From Pholiota molesta (Eukaryota; Basidiomycota; Agaricomycetes; Agaricales; Strophariaceae), in the NCBI GenBank assembly GCA_014925825.1, contig JACGCK010000238.1:1-62879 (forward strand): DNA of 62,879 nucleotides, in the 5' to 3' direction. Each line of letters starts with the position of its first letter. Position 1 is the stretch's first letter. Shown in pieces: positions 44,289 through 55,465 of this stretch. The notes beneath the pieces were generated by a model that searched no databases, was not told the origin of the DNA, and was given only the letters and a program-made list of their open reading frames with translations. The position numbers and the translations under genes were made by a program.

Positions 44289-46656
44289 AGTAGAGATACT
44301 AACGGCACCAAGAGACAAGTGATAGATATTAGGACAAGTAAGATGAGTTGAGAATGCCATGCACCGATTTGACGCGCGAAGTAACTCGTAGTAGTAAATG
44401 TTTGAGTTGTAGCGGCAAAGTTCAAAAGAAACCTTTGAGTTACACGTGTTTCTATCAGCGAGTCACGTTCAAATATTCGATCATTAGCATATCGCGACGC
44501 GTGTCACCAAATGTGGAAAACGAGGATGCCACAGGGGCTCTCGCTGGCTCTCGTCAAGCTCTTCGTATAAGTATTCCCTGAGCGTTCCACATCCCAGCTT
44601 TACACCCTCGTATTACAGTGATGTAGTATACCAGAATCTGGTAGCTACGTCAATTGACTCCATTGTGCAGATTTTGAGTTGACCAGAAGTCAAAAAGCCA
44701 CGTTGTGTTATAGCCACTTAAGCGCTTAAATACGTGCTTAGCACTACATACTTGCATGATAATAGATGGTAATTAGCCGAGACCCATTTACCTCTGCTTC
44801 TGATATCTTATCGCACACGAGCATCTCAATCGAAGTGACGCGCATGTTTATCAGGTTGACTCGGAGCCGTTGGGGTCGAGGCAGCCAGAGGCAGCCTCTA
44901 GAAAGATACAATAAAGTCTGAGAGCTCGAGGCCAGTCGGGACCGACACTTAATAATTAATAGAACCTGAAAGACGCAAAGTTAGTTGTGATAACGGCGAG
45001 AGAACGGCCTGGTTTCTGTAGCTATCTCAACCCGCGAACATTCGATCGTAAATGAAATGTTTGCAACCTAATAATACGAGGGAAGAGAGAGTGCTGAATC
45101 GGTTATCAGACCGCGTGCTAGCTGGCAGGTCTACTCGAGGTACACGGAAATGCGCGATCGGTGAAATAGAACGACATCATAGTAAGTCTTCAATAGCACT
45201 TTTGGGTGCTTCGTAGATTTAACTTGGATTTAACACTAGGTAGAAAGAACCATAGTACACGAGGCTGTATCGTGTTCTGTTAAAATTTAGATAACCATAC
45301 GAGTCCGAGGAAATTGGACAGGCTTTGTAAATATCTTGTATTGAGATCCCTGTGCTTTACCTGGAAAATACAAATGATCGTCTAAATTACCGTTTCACTA
45401 AGAGAAAAAAGGAAAGCTTCAATACCGTTCGATGGTAAGATTAAATGACAAACATGACATCGATCTAACCATTCTCTCGACGAATGTTGCGGAGCGGATC
45501 CCCGTGCACTCTCTCTCAACCGTTCCCAAAATATACATCCAGGATATGTGCAAGATATAGGACATAGCCGTGTTGCATCAGGGCTTTATGAAAAGGGATG
45601 GATTATTTATTCCTTTCGTTTGCTAAAAGCCGTCATCCAAACTGCGCAGAAATTTCGAGAACGAAGGTTCAATGTGTATTTTGGCGGCACGTACTCTGGG
45701 TCCTGACGTATGTCTTTCCAGATATGAAAGCGACAGCGAAGTCAGATCTAAAACGATCGATCGGAGTATTCCGCGAGGATAGCATCTTTTGGCTTTGTGA
45801 GACAATCCGCAAAATATATATGAATCACAAAATGGCAAGGCACCTTATCTAGTTGGGTTACGGCAGCGCTGCGCATGAAAAGGAGGAGTTAAGGCTGGAG
45901 TTTCTGCACGATCTTGGAAGGAAGACGAGACGAGAAAGCGCTTCTGAAGCTGAACCCTGATTGAAAGACACACGGAGGAGATTGAGCGCCAAGATACGGG
46001 GTCTCATGAACTATTTTGAGATGGTTTTTGTCTTCTTCAGACGCGATTTGAGTCCGTTGCAGGAAAGAGAGGACGGAATGGAGGGCTGAATTGGGCTGAG
46101 CCAATAGCTGTGGGGTACAAACACGTCACAATGATGGGTCATGGGTGCGGGGAAATTCCCTTTTCGGGGCATGCCATTTAGATCTTGATCATCCGCAATT
46201 GCATGCTGCCTTCGTTCTGGTCCAAGTCTGGAAGTCGCATCCAATTTGTCGGAGACATGGGGACGGGTGTCGCAGACAGACGTTGAGACCGACAGCGCAC
46301 CGCGATGGTCACTAGCAGGGATATCTACAGGGGTTTGGAGGAGGCAATAAGCTCATGCCTAGCCCACTCCATGGTGGAGAACAGGTCTAAAGACTGTGGT
46401 GCGGGATGCGCACGGAGTCAGTAGTGTATCTCGTACTTTATCTTTATTTTGCCTATCGTATGGACTGGTTTAGGCACATATGCAGGTCGCAGGACTCCGA
46501 CTAATACCAAAATGATATCTGGTACATAATAACGTGATTGAATGTAGGATTCGTCACTCCAGAGTACGGCATATAAAGTCAACCCGATCGTTGGTCTCGT
46601 CCCTTCCTTCCTTCCCTCCCATCATCTCGACCCAATCTCGCTCAGACGTCCTTCGC
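44289..46656. other. Large intergenic region
   Basis: About 2.4 kb without a supported gene. Open frames (45598-45852 plus; 45889-46244 minus) have no domains and no splice structure. No inverted-repeat ends were found by eye. Probably promoters of the F-box gene and the Ser-rich gene. Confidence 0.4.
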
Positions 46657-47461
46657 ATGGCCTCCAACGACAAGAACAACGCTCATTCCGCCCCCATTTC
46701 CATTCCCTTGAACGCCGCCCGCAATAGATCTCGTTCCATGTCTGTCTCATCGTCCTCTTCGGGCTCATCCAGCTCCGGCTCGGACCTCCCAACCCCAGCC
46801 TCTGCGTCCATTGGCTCGCAGCGGCTCTCTATACCTTCGCCGTCAACCTCGCCAATCCTCTCCTACTTCCTCGCGCAGTCCCCGACGGCCACTGGCAAGA
46901 CCCCAGCCACTGCTACTTTCCCATTCAAACGCAAGTTTGGCCCAACCCCCGTTTTCGAAGGTATTCTTATCCCTGGTCTGCATTCCGAATCATTGTCTGA
47001 CAAATTTCCCCCAAAATTTAGAGGAAGAACACGAGACAGAAATACCTGTGGCTGCTCATGCTCGCCGTGCGAGTGTAAATCGCTTCACCCACCAAAACAC
47101 TCCGTCCACATACTCCGAAGCGACCACGGATCGCGGGACTAATCTCCTCCGAAGGCTCTCTCTTAGCAGTGCTGCCTTCGTCAAGGTGAGTACATTCTCC
47201 CCGTCTAAAGTAACACGGAACATGTATTTATCATATCGTGACTCCCACTTTCAGCCTCAGCTTGGCTCGGATAGTCGTGTACCGCCTCCAAGCCCTCCTC
47301 CCAACACGGCTGTTACCCCTACTTCCCCTTCTCACACTGCGCTACCCACAAATAAACCCCGCCGCTCTGCTACCCTTTCTGGAGATGCTAAGAGGCCTCG
47401 CAGGGCACCCTCCCCGATGGGAGAGAGAATTCTCAAAGGCCATTTCGATGGCTTCAATTAA
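46657..47461 (+). CDS. Ser/Pro-rich conserved fungal protein of unknown function
   Basis: Exons 46657-46960, 47022-47185 and 47255-47461, 224 residues. Low complexity: a Ser-rich block (SVSSSSSGSSSSGSD), several Ser-Pro and Thr-Pro sites likely to be phosphorylated, a basic run near KPRRSATLSGDAKRPRR, and a conserved-looking C-terminus RAPSPMGERILKGHFDGF. No enzyme domain. The start at MASNDKNN is the first ATG with no upstream in-frame alternative of similar composition. I believe similar proteins occur across Agaricomycetes but do not recognise a function. Confidence 0.75.
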
Positions 47462-48283
47462 TAATCCCCTGTGCTAGATGTATGTGCATAAAGTTCGATT
47501 CTTGCGCGCATCTCCGTCGAACTCAGCCACTCTCACCTGTTCATATCATGATATCTGCACCCGTTTCGTGACCTGTCTAAAAACCTCGGGATATACCGCA
47601 GTCAAACCATTATCCCTGAATGTTCCAGTGCATTCTCTCGTATCATATCCATGACAAGATTCTTGGCCTTCTTCCCGCCGTCTAAACCCCGCAATACTTC
47701 TCTATAGGCACGGATTTATCCATGTCCTTTTTACACGGACGCCAATATCTCGACGCGGGGCGAATCCCCATAGAATCTGCTAGTAATCCATTCCGACGAG
47801 CCCATCAACTCTCTTTGTATCACACTATCACTGTTCTCGTTACTTGTCCACCAGCATCATTTCTCAAAATACTCTATGTGAGCATTGTCCTATGTTTGAT
47901 CCTTGAACATTTTCTAATGTGTTCGCCACAGCTGAAGAACCTGCTTGTATTCTGTTTCCCCAAGCTGCTTCTTTCGTCAACTAGTATAATTGAAATCCAA
48001 CATCATCTGTCTTGGTCTCTGTCTCATTCGTTCTTGTCCTCTTTTTCTCTGTAAAAGTCTTTTGGTTGTCGTGTGCACAGGTGTACAGTATTTCTGTCTC
48101 ATCGTCTGTAGATGAGTTTTTGTAACATTATGGTGAACATATCGAATTATTTATGTCTATGTCGATCATTCGGTATCCTACATGAGTTTGCTATTTGGTG
48201 CCATGGTATCTCTGTTTGTCTACGAGAGGCAGATGTGAATGTGTGTTCGTAGAGAGGTATGTTCAATAACGTAGCCGGGCTCA
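47462..48283. other. Intergenic between convergent genes
   Basis: T-rich 3' flank of the Ser-rich gene and 3' flank of CTF8. An open frame at 47722-48054 has no recognisable domain. Confidence 0.4.
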
Positions 48284-48998
48284 TCATTTCTTCCCAGCTA
48301 CAGGCATCGGCCGCTTCGAAAAGATGATTTTCTTCTTTACGATCCCACTGATGGTCCAGCCCGCGCTGGAGCGACTCTCGCCCGATTCTGGACCCTGCGC
48401 AGTGTCGACGGCCATCGCATCGTTGTCGGCGTCGCCGTCGTTGTCGTCCCCCGAGGGCACACCCATTTGCTTCGGGAGCGAATGTTCTGCGTCGGTTTCG
48501 GTGGGACTCCGCGCGCTCCCGTTGCGCACGAGGACGGCGTATGGTTTGGGCAGCGGTGCGATTTTGCCCTCGAGGAGGTGGTGCCCGATAAGGAGGCTCG
48601 GTTTGTTCTAGATGCGCATGGAGTGGGAGAAAGCAATTCAGAGTAAGAGTGAGAACGATGGGAGGAAGAGAAGTCAGCATGATCGAGGTAAAATTAGTAG
48701 GAAGATCGAAAGTAATCTTCTATCGCTCCCATATAGATGGTCCAGGATGGAGATGGGATGATGCGGACGGCGCGCAGGGATACGAGAGCGGAGGGAGCAT
48801 ACCAGACGGGACTCACCGTGGCGTCATCGATCTTGAGCGTGCCGACAAACTTGCCGTCGCGCTCGCGGGGTGGGTGAGTTCCACCTCGAGCGAGCCTTGC
48901 AGCTCGACGAGCACGATCTCGTCGTGTGAGATCTTGATCAGGCCGGAAGGGAGCTTGGGGTTGGAGGACGAGGAGGCCAGCGTGATTGGGATCAGCAT
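48284..48998 (-). CDS. CTF8: Ctf8, subunit of the alternative RFC clamp loader, with an apparent one-base gap
   Basis: Works with Ctf18 and Dcc1 in the RFC complex that loads PCNA and supports sister-chromatid cohesion. Exons 48817-48998 and 48284-48607; with one extra base the product is 168 residues. Start MLIPITLASSSSNPKLP, then GLIKISHDEIVLVELQGSLE, and after the intron KPSLLIGHHLLEGKIAPLPK, which is the family core, then KPYAVLVRN and VKKKIIFSKRP. At 48867-48870 (plus-strand GGGG) a fifth base turns ASATASLS into the expected RERDGKFVGTLKIDD. Without it the first exon frame stops early. An acidic Asp-rich linker precedes the C-terminal block. Confidence 0.87.
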
Positions 48999-49702
48999 GG
49001 TTTGGGGTATGGGCCTATAACCCTTCGAGCTTCGGGCGCCAAGTGCAAGGTCGGGTCAGAATGGCAAGTCCGATGACTCGAAGGCCTTGGAATGGTGATA
49101 GGAGAAAAGCAGGAGCAGCCCCAATCCGTGCCAAATATTATGCGCTCAACGGTGCTGGGCGCTTGGGGTCGATATACGATAGGAGGCCTAGGGTTCGTGA
49201 TGGGTGTAATCAGACAAGGTCAATTAGTACCGACGCGACGCGACGCGTTGTTGATACGCATTTGGCCATCCGCGGCAAATCGGTCGCTGGGCAAGTAGAA
49301 TGAAAACAAGAGCGCGCTCTGCTTGAGTACTTTCTCGCAAATGCTGGCGGATATTCTGGTCAGAATATAGTGGCAATGCCCGATACACTGGTGGTCAATG
49401 CCCGATACACGGGTGGTCTAGATGTGACGGTGCGTCGTTGGGGTGCTATTCAGACCGTTGAACATATCGACGCTCAATTAAATAAAAATGATAGGCTTGG
49501 GCCTGTAAGTAGCTCATGGTTAGTCCCGTGTAGGCAGATTCCGAAAATGCAGTTGCTGATAAGTCGAAGGGTCGAACTCTCGCGACGGATACTCAACGGC
49601 TGCGAGTCTGGCCTCCGCGGAGTTTGACCCTCGCGGTCAACTCGCGGTGGGCTGTCAATGAAACGTTCCTTCTTTACCTTTATCCAACAACAGTCATTTG
49701 CT
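48999..49702. other. Divergent intergenic region, CTF8 and coiled-coil gene
   Basis: 704 bp. A short direct repeat (ATGCCCGATACAC at 49376-49388 and 49397-49409) with GGTGGTCAA/GGTGGTCTA between. No gene. Confidence 0.45.
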
Positions 49703-50427
49703 ATGTCTTCCCTTCCTGTCCCCAAATCCCCCATCCATATCCGAGTCGACATCGACAAGATACTCTCCGGAGAAGCTGAAGTTGCTTACGACCGTCCCGC
49801 AAAAAAACCTAGGAAAGTCGGTACGAAGCGGAAAGCTGATGAACCACCTGCCAATGATAAAGAAAATCAGGAGCCAGGGTATGGCTCCAACAATCAGTCA
49901 ACCATATCTCTCATGTTTGCTAACAAGAACCAATCAGCACTGCTATTAGCTCTGAGCCTGCAGAGTGATGATTGATCCACCCAATACGCTAGGCAATTAC
50001 TAACGTTAAATATATGCTGCTTAGAAACGCTGCAATCAAGGACGCGGCTGTCTTGGTCCTCCAATCCACGGCTATACACCAGAAATACAAGCTGGAAGAA
50101 GCCAAGGTGGCCCTCGAAGTCGCAAAGACGAATCGGGAGGCCAGCGAACATCAGGTGAAAATCACTTCTGAGCAAGAGCTCACCAAACGATTGGGAGTCC
50201 GCGAGGAAGGGATCACAAAGCGTACCCAACTTCAAGAGGAAGGACAAACGAAGCGCGCTCAAATCGAGTTGGCACGCGCTGAGGCCAACCTCAAGGTTGC
50301 TGAACTCACGCTCGAGGCCAAGAAGTTGGATCTCGAAATCAGAAAGTTGGAGGCGCCGATGGGGCATCAGGCTCCTATGGATAGAACCTATGCTGGGGGC
50401 CAATACAATTGGCATGGGCCTTCGTAG
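49703..50427 (+). CDS. Uncharacterised coiled-coil protein with a basic NLS-like segment
   Basis: Exons 49703-49878 and 50025-50427 (146-nt intron), 192 residues. After the N-terminus a basic stretch (PAKKPRKVGTKRK, near residues 32-44) resembles a nuclear import signal. From about residue 75 to 160 the sequence is a long heptad-like Glu/Lys/Ala/Leu helix (EEAKVALEVAKTNREASEH; EIRKLEAP), probably a coiled coil. No domain recognised. If the intron is not removed, exon 1 stops at 49975 and gives an 90-residue protein. Tail-to-tail with the next gene, 187 bp apart. Confidence 0.6.
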
Positions 50428-50614
50428 ATGCGCGCTCAAGGACGTGAACAGCATCAAACGATGGGTTTTTATGCAAGAATACTCGAGTACACTTGCAGGT
50501 GATAAGCAGGATTGGAATTACAAACTTTCGATGATTGACAGCTTCGGACTCGTATTTGGGACATGTTTTGGCACAACATTTGGAATTCAAACTGTATTTC
50601 TCTCTCCAATTCGT

Positions 50615-51442
50615 CTATAATTCGGAGTCGTATTCAGCAACCATCCCTTGCCAGATCGTTTCGAATTCAAGGTCTGTTTCTCTCTTCAATTCATCGAATG
50701 AATCGGACGTAGTAGACATGGCCTTGAGTGGATTCGATGCTCGATTTGAAACGTGCAGTTCTGCAACTTTGATCCAGGTGGACCGAACCTCTGCATACAG
50801 TGCCTGTAAAAGATGAGTCGATCTTGATTACGCAGGTGATGAAATGCAATACCGGGTCTAGCTCAGCCAAACGAAACAAAGGGTCCATCCCAAACGCTAC
50901 AATGGAACGGATTAATTCATCCTCCTTCTCAGAGCGAGGCTGAAGAGTGCCGTCGTTGGGTCCTCCGGAATCTTTGGTTGTGATCGATTCCGCTCGGGAT
51001 GCCCGATCTTGATCATACTTTCGATTATATGTGTCTTTATCTTCGCAATCTTCAAGGCAGTGAGTTCGAACGTCGGCTTCAGTGGACGACTCGAATGGAC
51101 AAGCCACAGTAGGACATCGGTAGCCTTGGATGTCCGGGTCTCCTGGGATGGGGACCATCATCAGACCGAGATCCTTCCAGTTGGTGTGGCGTACGTCGCT
51201 AGCGGATGCTTAATTTCTAAGTCTCGCGTAAAGTAAAGAAGAACATACGTCTGGCGTTGGAGTTCGCTAATAGCTTTCCGAACAGCCGCGAAAGCAACTG
51301 GATCGTCGAATAACCTCGCCATCTCTTGTCGAGTGCGAGAATGTGTCGACTCCTTTTTGGGAACTGTCGGTACTCTTCCTGGACCTAGAATTTTACTCAA
51401 GAGGGCTGCCCGAATGGAGTTCGGTGTTCCAGGGTTATCCAT
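50615..51442 (-). CDS. Uncharacterised protein with a C2HC-type zinc-finger-like motif
   Basis: Exons 51249-51442, 50853-51198 and 50615-50803, 242 residues; splice borders are GT-AG and the third exon keeps frame to TAG. Residues 93-116 read C-x4-C-x12-H-x4-C (within YRCPTVACPFESS and THCLEDC), like a small zinc finger. N-terminal part is helical (RQEMARLFDDPVAFAAVRKA); the middle is charged and Ser/Thr-rich; the end (DSFDELKRETDLEFETIW) is acidic. Not recognised. Could be a transposon-derived or lineage-specific protein. Confidence 0.6.
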
Positions 51443-52594
51443 TCCGTCGTATGGAGTTGCAATGGAAGGGTTAGGTCTTGGGGGCTGCCCCCAGCGCTTT
51501 TTTTGATCTCAGTTCCAACTCCGGCCAAAGAAACGCTCGAGGCATTTGGGATTGCATGGATAGAGCTCAAGGAGTGTAATCAAATAAAATTGTTGCAAGT
51601 AATACAGTAACGAGTACCAGCAGGTAGGGATAGTTCTTGACGAGAAACGGAATTGGACAGGACTTCGTAAGAGACCCCTCAGATAGCAAAAGACAGCGTT
51701 TGAGTACAAATGGTGAGCAAGCCCTGTGATCCGCCGTCGAAAGGCGGTAGACAAATGTCACGGGTTGCGACATGTCGGATGGCCTACTTCGAAGTTTGCA
51801 ATAACCAGTTACCAAAGCATGATCATGAGGCAGAAGAGGCGTGCAGACAGATAACCGGATACTAGAGGGCAGTACCAAGGGCGGTGACGGAGTTTGGGCG
51901 CACGATAATCCAGAGCATTCAGACAGAAGAGGCGTCATGGTAGAGGGCGGTGCCGATGCCAGTGATTGTGCTTGGGCGCAGCGAGTTGGTGGGCAGAAGC
52001 AAAAGGCAGGAGTCGGTCAAATTGAAACGTGGATGGAAGAGTCACGATTGTCACGCGTATAAATTCAAAGGCGTGCATTGTCACGGCTTGTCACGATGTC
52101 CGCTGAGCGCTCCTTGCGTCCAGACAATTTCAAATTTCAACTCTACATATGTCTTTAAGCAATCTGTAAGTAATTCAATTGAATTGTTGTTGCTGTTAAT
52201 CTCCGTGTAGAACTCCTCATCCTGTCAATGAGTAGTGTCAATGTTGGCCTTTTTTGATTGTCCCTTTCTGTTCAGAACATTAATATACTCTATGCACAGT
52301 TTTCCTGGTTCCATGATGATGAAGTAGGAAGCGAGCATCGTTATAGGAAGGCTCTTTACTACAGACCGTACGTAAATAAATGTCTTTCTTCTTCCATGCT
52401 TGGTCTAAAATTCACCCGAAGATGATCATGTGGCATCTGTCAGGTATTTTGGATGTTTCTTATCAGCCTTGATCTTCACACACGAGACACAAGATGGAGC
52501 GAGGAGTACCTCGAGCAAAATTGAATTAGGCAGGGTTCATTCCACAGCAAGTTATAAAGATGCTGCGGGAAAGCTTGAGTATGCAGATAACAGA
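51443..52594. other. Intergenic, upstream of the flavin monooxygenase
   Basis: Holds a promoter-like cluster at 52041-52095 described separately. A short ATG at 52149 followed by GTAAGT could be an upstream coding exon: joining 52165 to 52554 would stay in frame with the monooxygenase and add residues before MSSSSP. Not enough support to call. No other gene. Confidence 0.45.
52041..52095 (+). promoter_or_regulatory. GTCACG cluster around a TATA box
   Basis: Four GTCACG copies in the same orientation at 52041, 52050, 52080 and 52090 surround TATAAA at 52058-52063. A fifth copy is at 51757. The first downstream ATG is at 52149, about 90 bp from the TATA box, a normal distance; the monooxygenase start used here is at 52595. 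Confidence 0.5.
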
Positions 52595-55187
52595 ATGTCA
52601 TCATCGTCGCCCACTGCTAGTATCCGCGAAGCCGCGTTACCCATTCTCCCCAAGCTCGGAAATCCAATTATTCCGGAGGACATCGATGCGACCTCCATCG
52701 CGTCAAACTGGCTGTCGTCCTTCACAAAGTTCGCAAGTGAAGGAAATGCTGATGGCGTCCTCGATCTCTTGATCACTTCCTCATTTGCATCAAACTTGTT
52801 TAAACGCGGAGGAAGCGATCAGCCATCTTCCACTGACGAACTCTCTGTGTATTGGAGGGACTTGCTCGCGCTGACATGGGACTTTAGAACATTCGAAGGC
52901 ACTCCGAAAATCAAGCAATTTCTCGAGGCGCGCTTGAAGGGCGCAAAGATCTCGAATACCCAGCTCCGAAAAGATTTCCCTCCTCAACTGCAGAAGCCGT
53001 TTCCTGACATCATCTGGGTCATACTCGCCTTCACCTTCGAGACTGACGTGGGTCTGTGCTCTGGGATTGTACGGCTTATTCCCGTCGTCGACAACGGCCA
53101 AACCGTCTGGAAGGCGCATTCCCTGTTCACGAACCTAGATGGTCTGAAAGGATTCCCAGAGAAGGTGGGCGCGTTGCGCAGTCACGAGCCTAACCATGGA
53201 AAATGGGAGAAAGCGCGAAAGAAGGAAGTGGAATTTGAAGGTACCGATCCTACTGTGCTCATCATTGGCGGCGGGCACAGCGGATTGGATGTCGCTGCGC
53301 ACCTTAAGGCTTTGGGCGTTTCGAACCTGGTGATCGAGAAGAATCCGCGGATAGGAGATAACTGGAGGACCCGATACGAGGCATTGTGCCTGCATGACAC
53401 TGTTTGTGCGTTCTATTCGCTCGATATGAATTGAAATGACGATAATGACGAGCTATTCTAGGGTATGACCATTTGCCTTACATGAAGTACGTCGGGTCGG
53501 ATTGCGACATGCAAAATTTTAATAGTACTTTACAGATTCCCTGAATCTTGGCCGGTATTCGCCCCAGCGATGAAGGTATGTTTAGATTCAATAAAATGTA
53601 GAAACTCTCCACTCAAGTTTCGGTAGCTTGCAAAGTGGCTTGAACAATACGCAGAATCGATGGAATTAAACGTCTGGACCTCTTCGACCGTAATCAATGC
53701 CAGCCAAGATGCGAAGACCAAGAACTGGAATGTCACAGTCAAGAAACCTGACGGCACGCAGCGTGTATTCCACGTCAGGCATATCGTGATGGCGACTGGA
53801 TTCAAGGGAGGACAGGGTTACGTGCCAACATATCCCGGAATGGTAGGTGTTCTGCTAAATGCGGATGCGTGGTCTAATCTAACAATCGCGCCAGGATTCG
53901 TTCAAAGGACAAATCTTACACTCCCTACAGCACAAGAAAGCCACGGACCACGCTGGAAAGAAGGTTGTTGTAGTTGGGGCTTGCACATCAGGTGAATCCT
54001 TTCTGTTCAACTGAAACGCGAAAAGGATCTGAATCTACTGCCGCGAAAAGCACACGACATATGTGTCGACTATGTCGAAAACGGCGTTGGTAGGTCATTT
54101 TCTAATAAATGGTTAGATATCTAAAAGAACCTGTGTCATGTAGATGTCACCATGTTCCAACGGAGTTCGACCTACGTTATGTCAACGCAAAAAGGATTGC
54201 CAATCCTTCTCGGGGGTAACTATCTCTCCTTCGATACAAATTCTCTACTAACAATGCTAAAACTTAGGCCTTTATGCCGAGGATGGTCCTCCAACAGAGT
54301 TAGCTGATCGGTTGAATGCATCCATGCCAAACCTCCTGGTAGCTGGCATATCATATCGTGCTACGAAGTTGATAGAAGAAGCCGACAAGTGAGTCCACAG
54401 AGTTGACTTTCACAGAACTTTAATGACCGCCCATGATCTTCACCAGAGACATTCTCGACGGACTTAAGAAGGTAGGATTTAGGACTAACAACGGCTATAA
54501 GCAGTGTGGCCTTCTCCTTTCCGTCTGGGAAAAAGCAGGTGGATACTACATGGGTGCGTATCGCGTCGGAGTTTCCTTGTAGGACACCAATCGTAATCAC
54601 CTTACTACGTATCAGACGTCGGCGGGAGCCAGTACATCATCGATGGCAAGATAAAGCTCAAGAACGACAGCCAAATTAAAGAGTTCACTGAGCACGGACT
54701 CAAGTTCGAAAATGGGAGCGAGCTCCCTGCTGACGTCGTTCTCTTCTGCACTGGGTACGTTCACCATCCCCTTGGAACACTTCTAGAGTGATGGCATTTT
54801 GTTTTGCTGACCTTGATTTGGCTTGCAGGCTGAGCGATCCATCGTACATCATGAGGTCGATCATCGGCGATGAGCTGACTGCAAAGGCGAAGCCTATATG
54901 GGGTTTGACTGAGGAAGGGGAACTTAAAGGCTGCTACGGTGACTCTGGCATTGAGAGAATGTGGAACATAATGGGTAGGCGCCGTACATCTATGGTCAAT
55001 GAACGCGGAGTACTAATCTGTTGTGGAAAGGTAATCTTGCGTTATGTCGTTTCTACTCTAAGCATCTCGCCCTTCGTAAGTGTCTTCCCTTGATCGAACC
55101 TTGTGGGGAATTAATTTTCATCTCTCAGAAATCAAAGCCGTGGAAGCAGGCCTATTTGGAGAGCGCTACAGTAATCCAAGTGTGTGA
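52595..55187 (+). CDS. Flavin-containing monooxygenase with NTF2-like N-terminal part
   Basis: FAD- and NADPH-dependent monooxygenase related to YUCCA-type/Baeyer-Villiger enzymes; substrate unknown. Thirteen exons (52595-53405, 53462-53486, 53536-53575, 53627-53842, 53895-53991, 54051-54089, 54144-54215, 54268-54388, 54447-54553, 54616-54754, 54829-54974, 55031-55075, 55129-55187), 638 residues. FAD loop VLIIGGGHSGLDVAAHL near residue 220; the FxGxxxH fingerprint FKGQILHS near 367; the NADPH loop VVVGACTSAHDI near 390; ATGF and FCTGL near the end. The first 200 residues match the extra N-terminal domain seen in fungal members. Alternative upstream start is possible (see the upstream region). 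Frame intact. Confidence 0.88.
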
Positions 55188-55465
55188 GGTTCGGAAAAGA
55201 TATATCCAATGTTATGTAAATGTACAATCAATATTCTGCGACTAACAGATAGAGCGATTTGAATTTCAGATTCTATTTGGTTCTTCAAGGCATCGGTCGG
55301 GTTAAGTGTTTTGACTGCGAAGCCTCGGTCAAATGATTGACGTCCTTTCAAGAAATCTTTTGACAAGGCAGAAGCTTCACCCACTGGAAATTTCAGACAT
55401 CGGCACAAGCTCACATTATCATTGATACTAATAATACACAGAAGAGAATGCAGTCTCATTTAATC

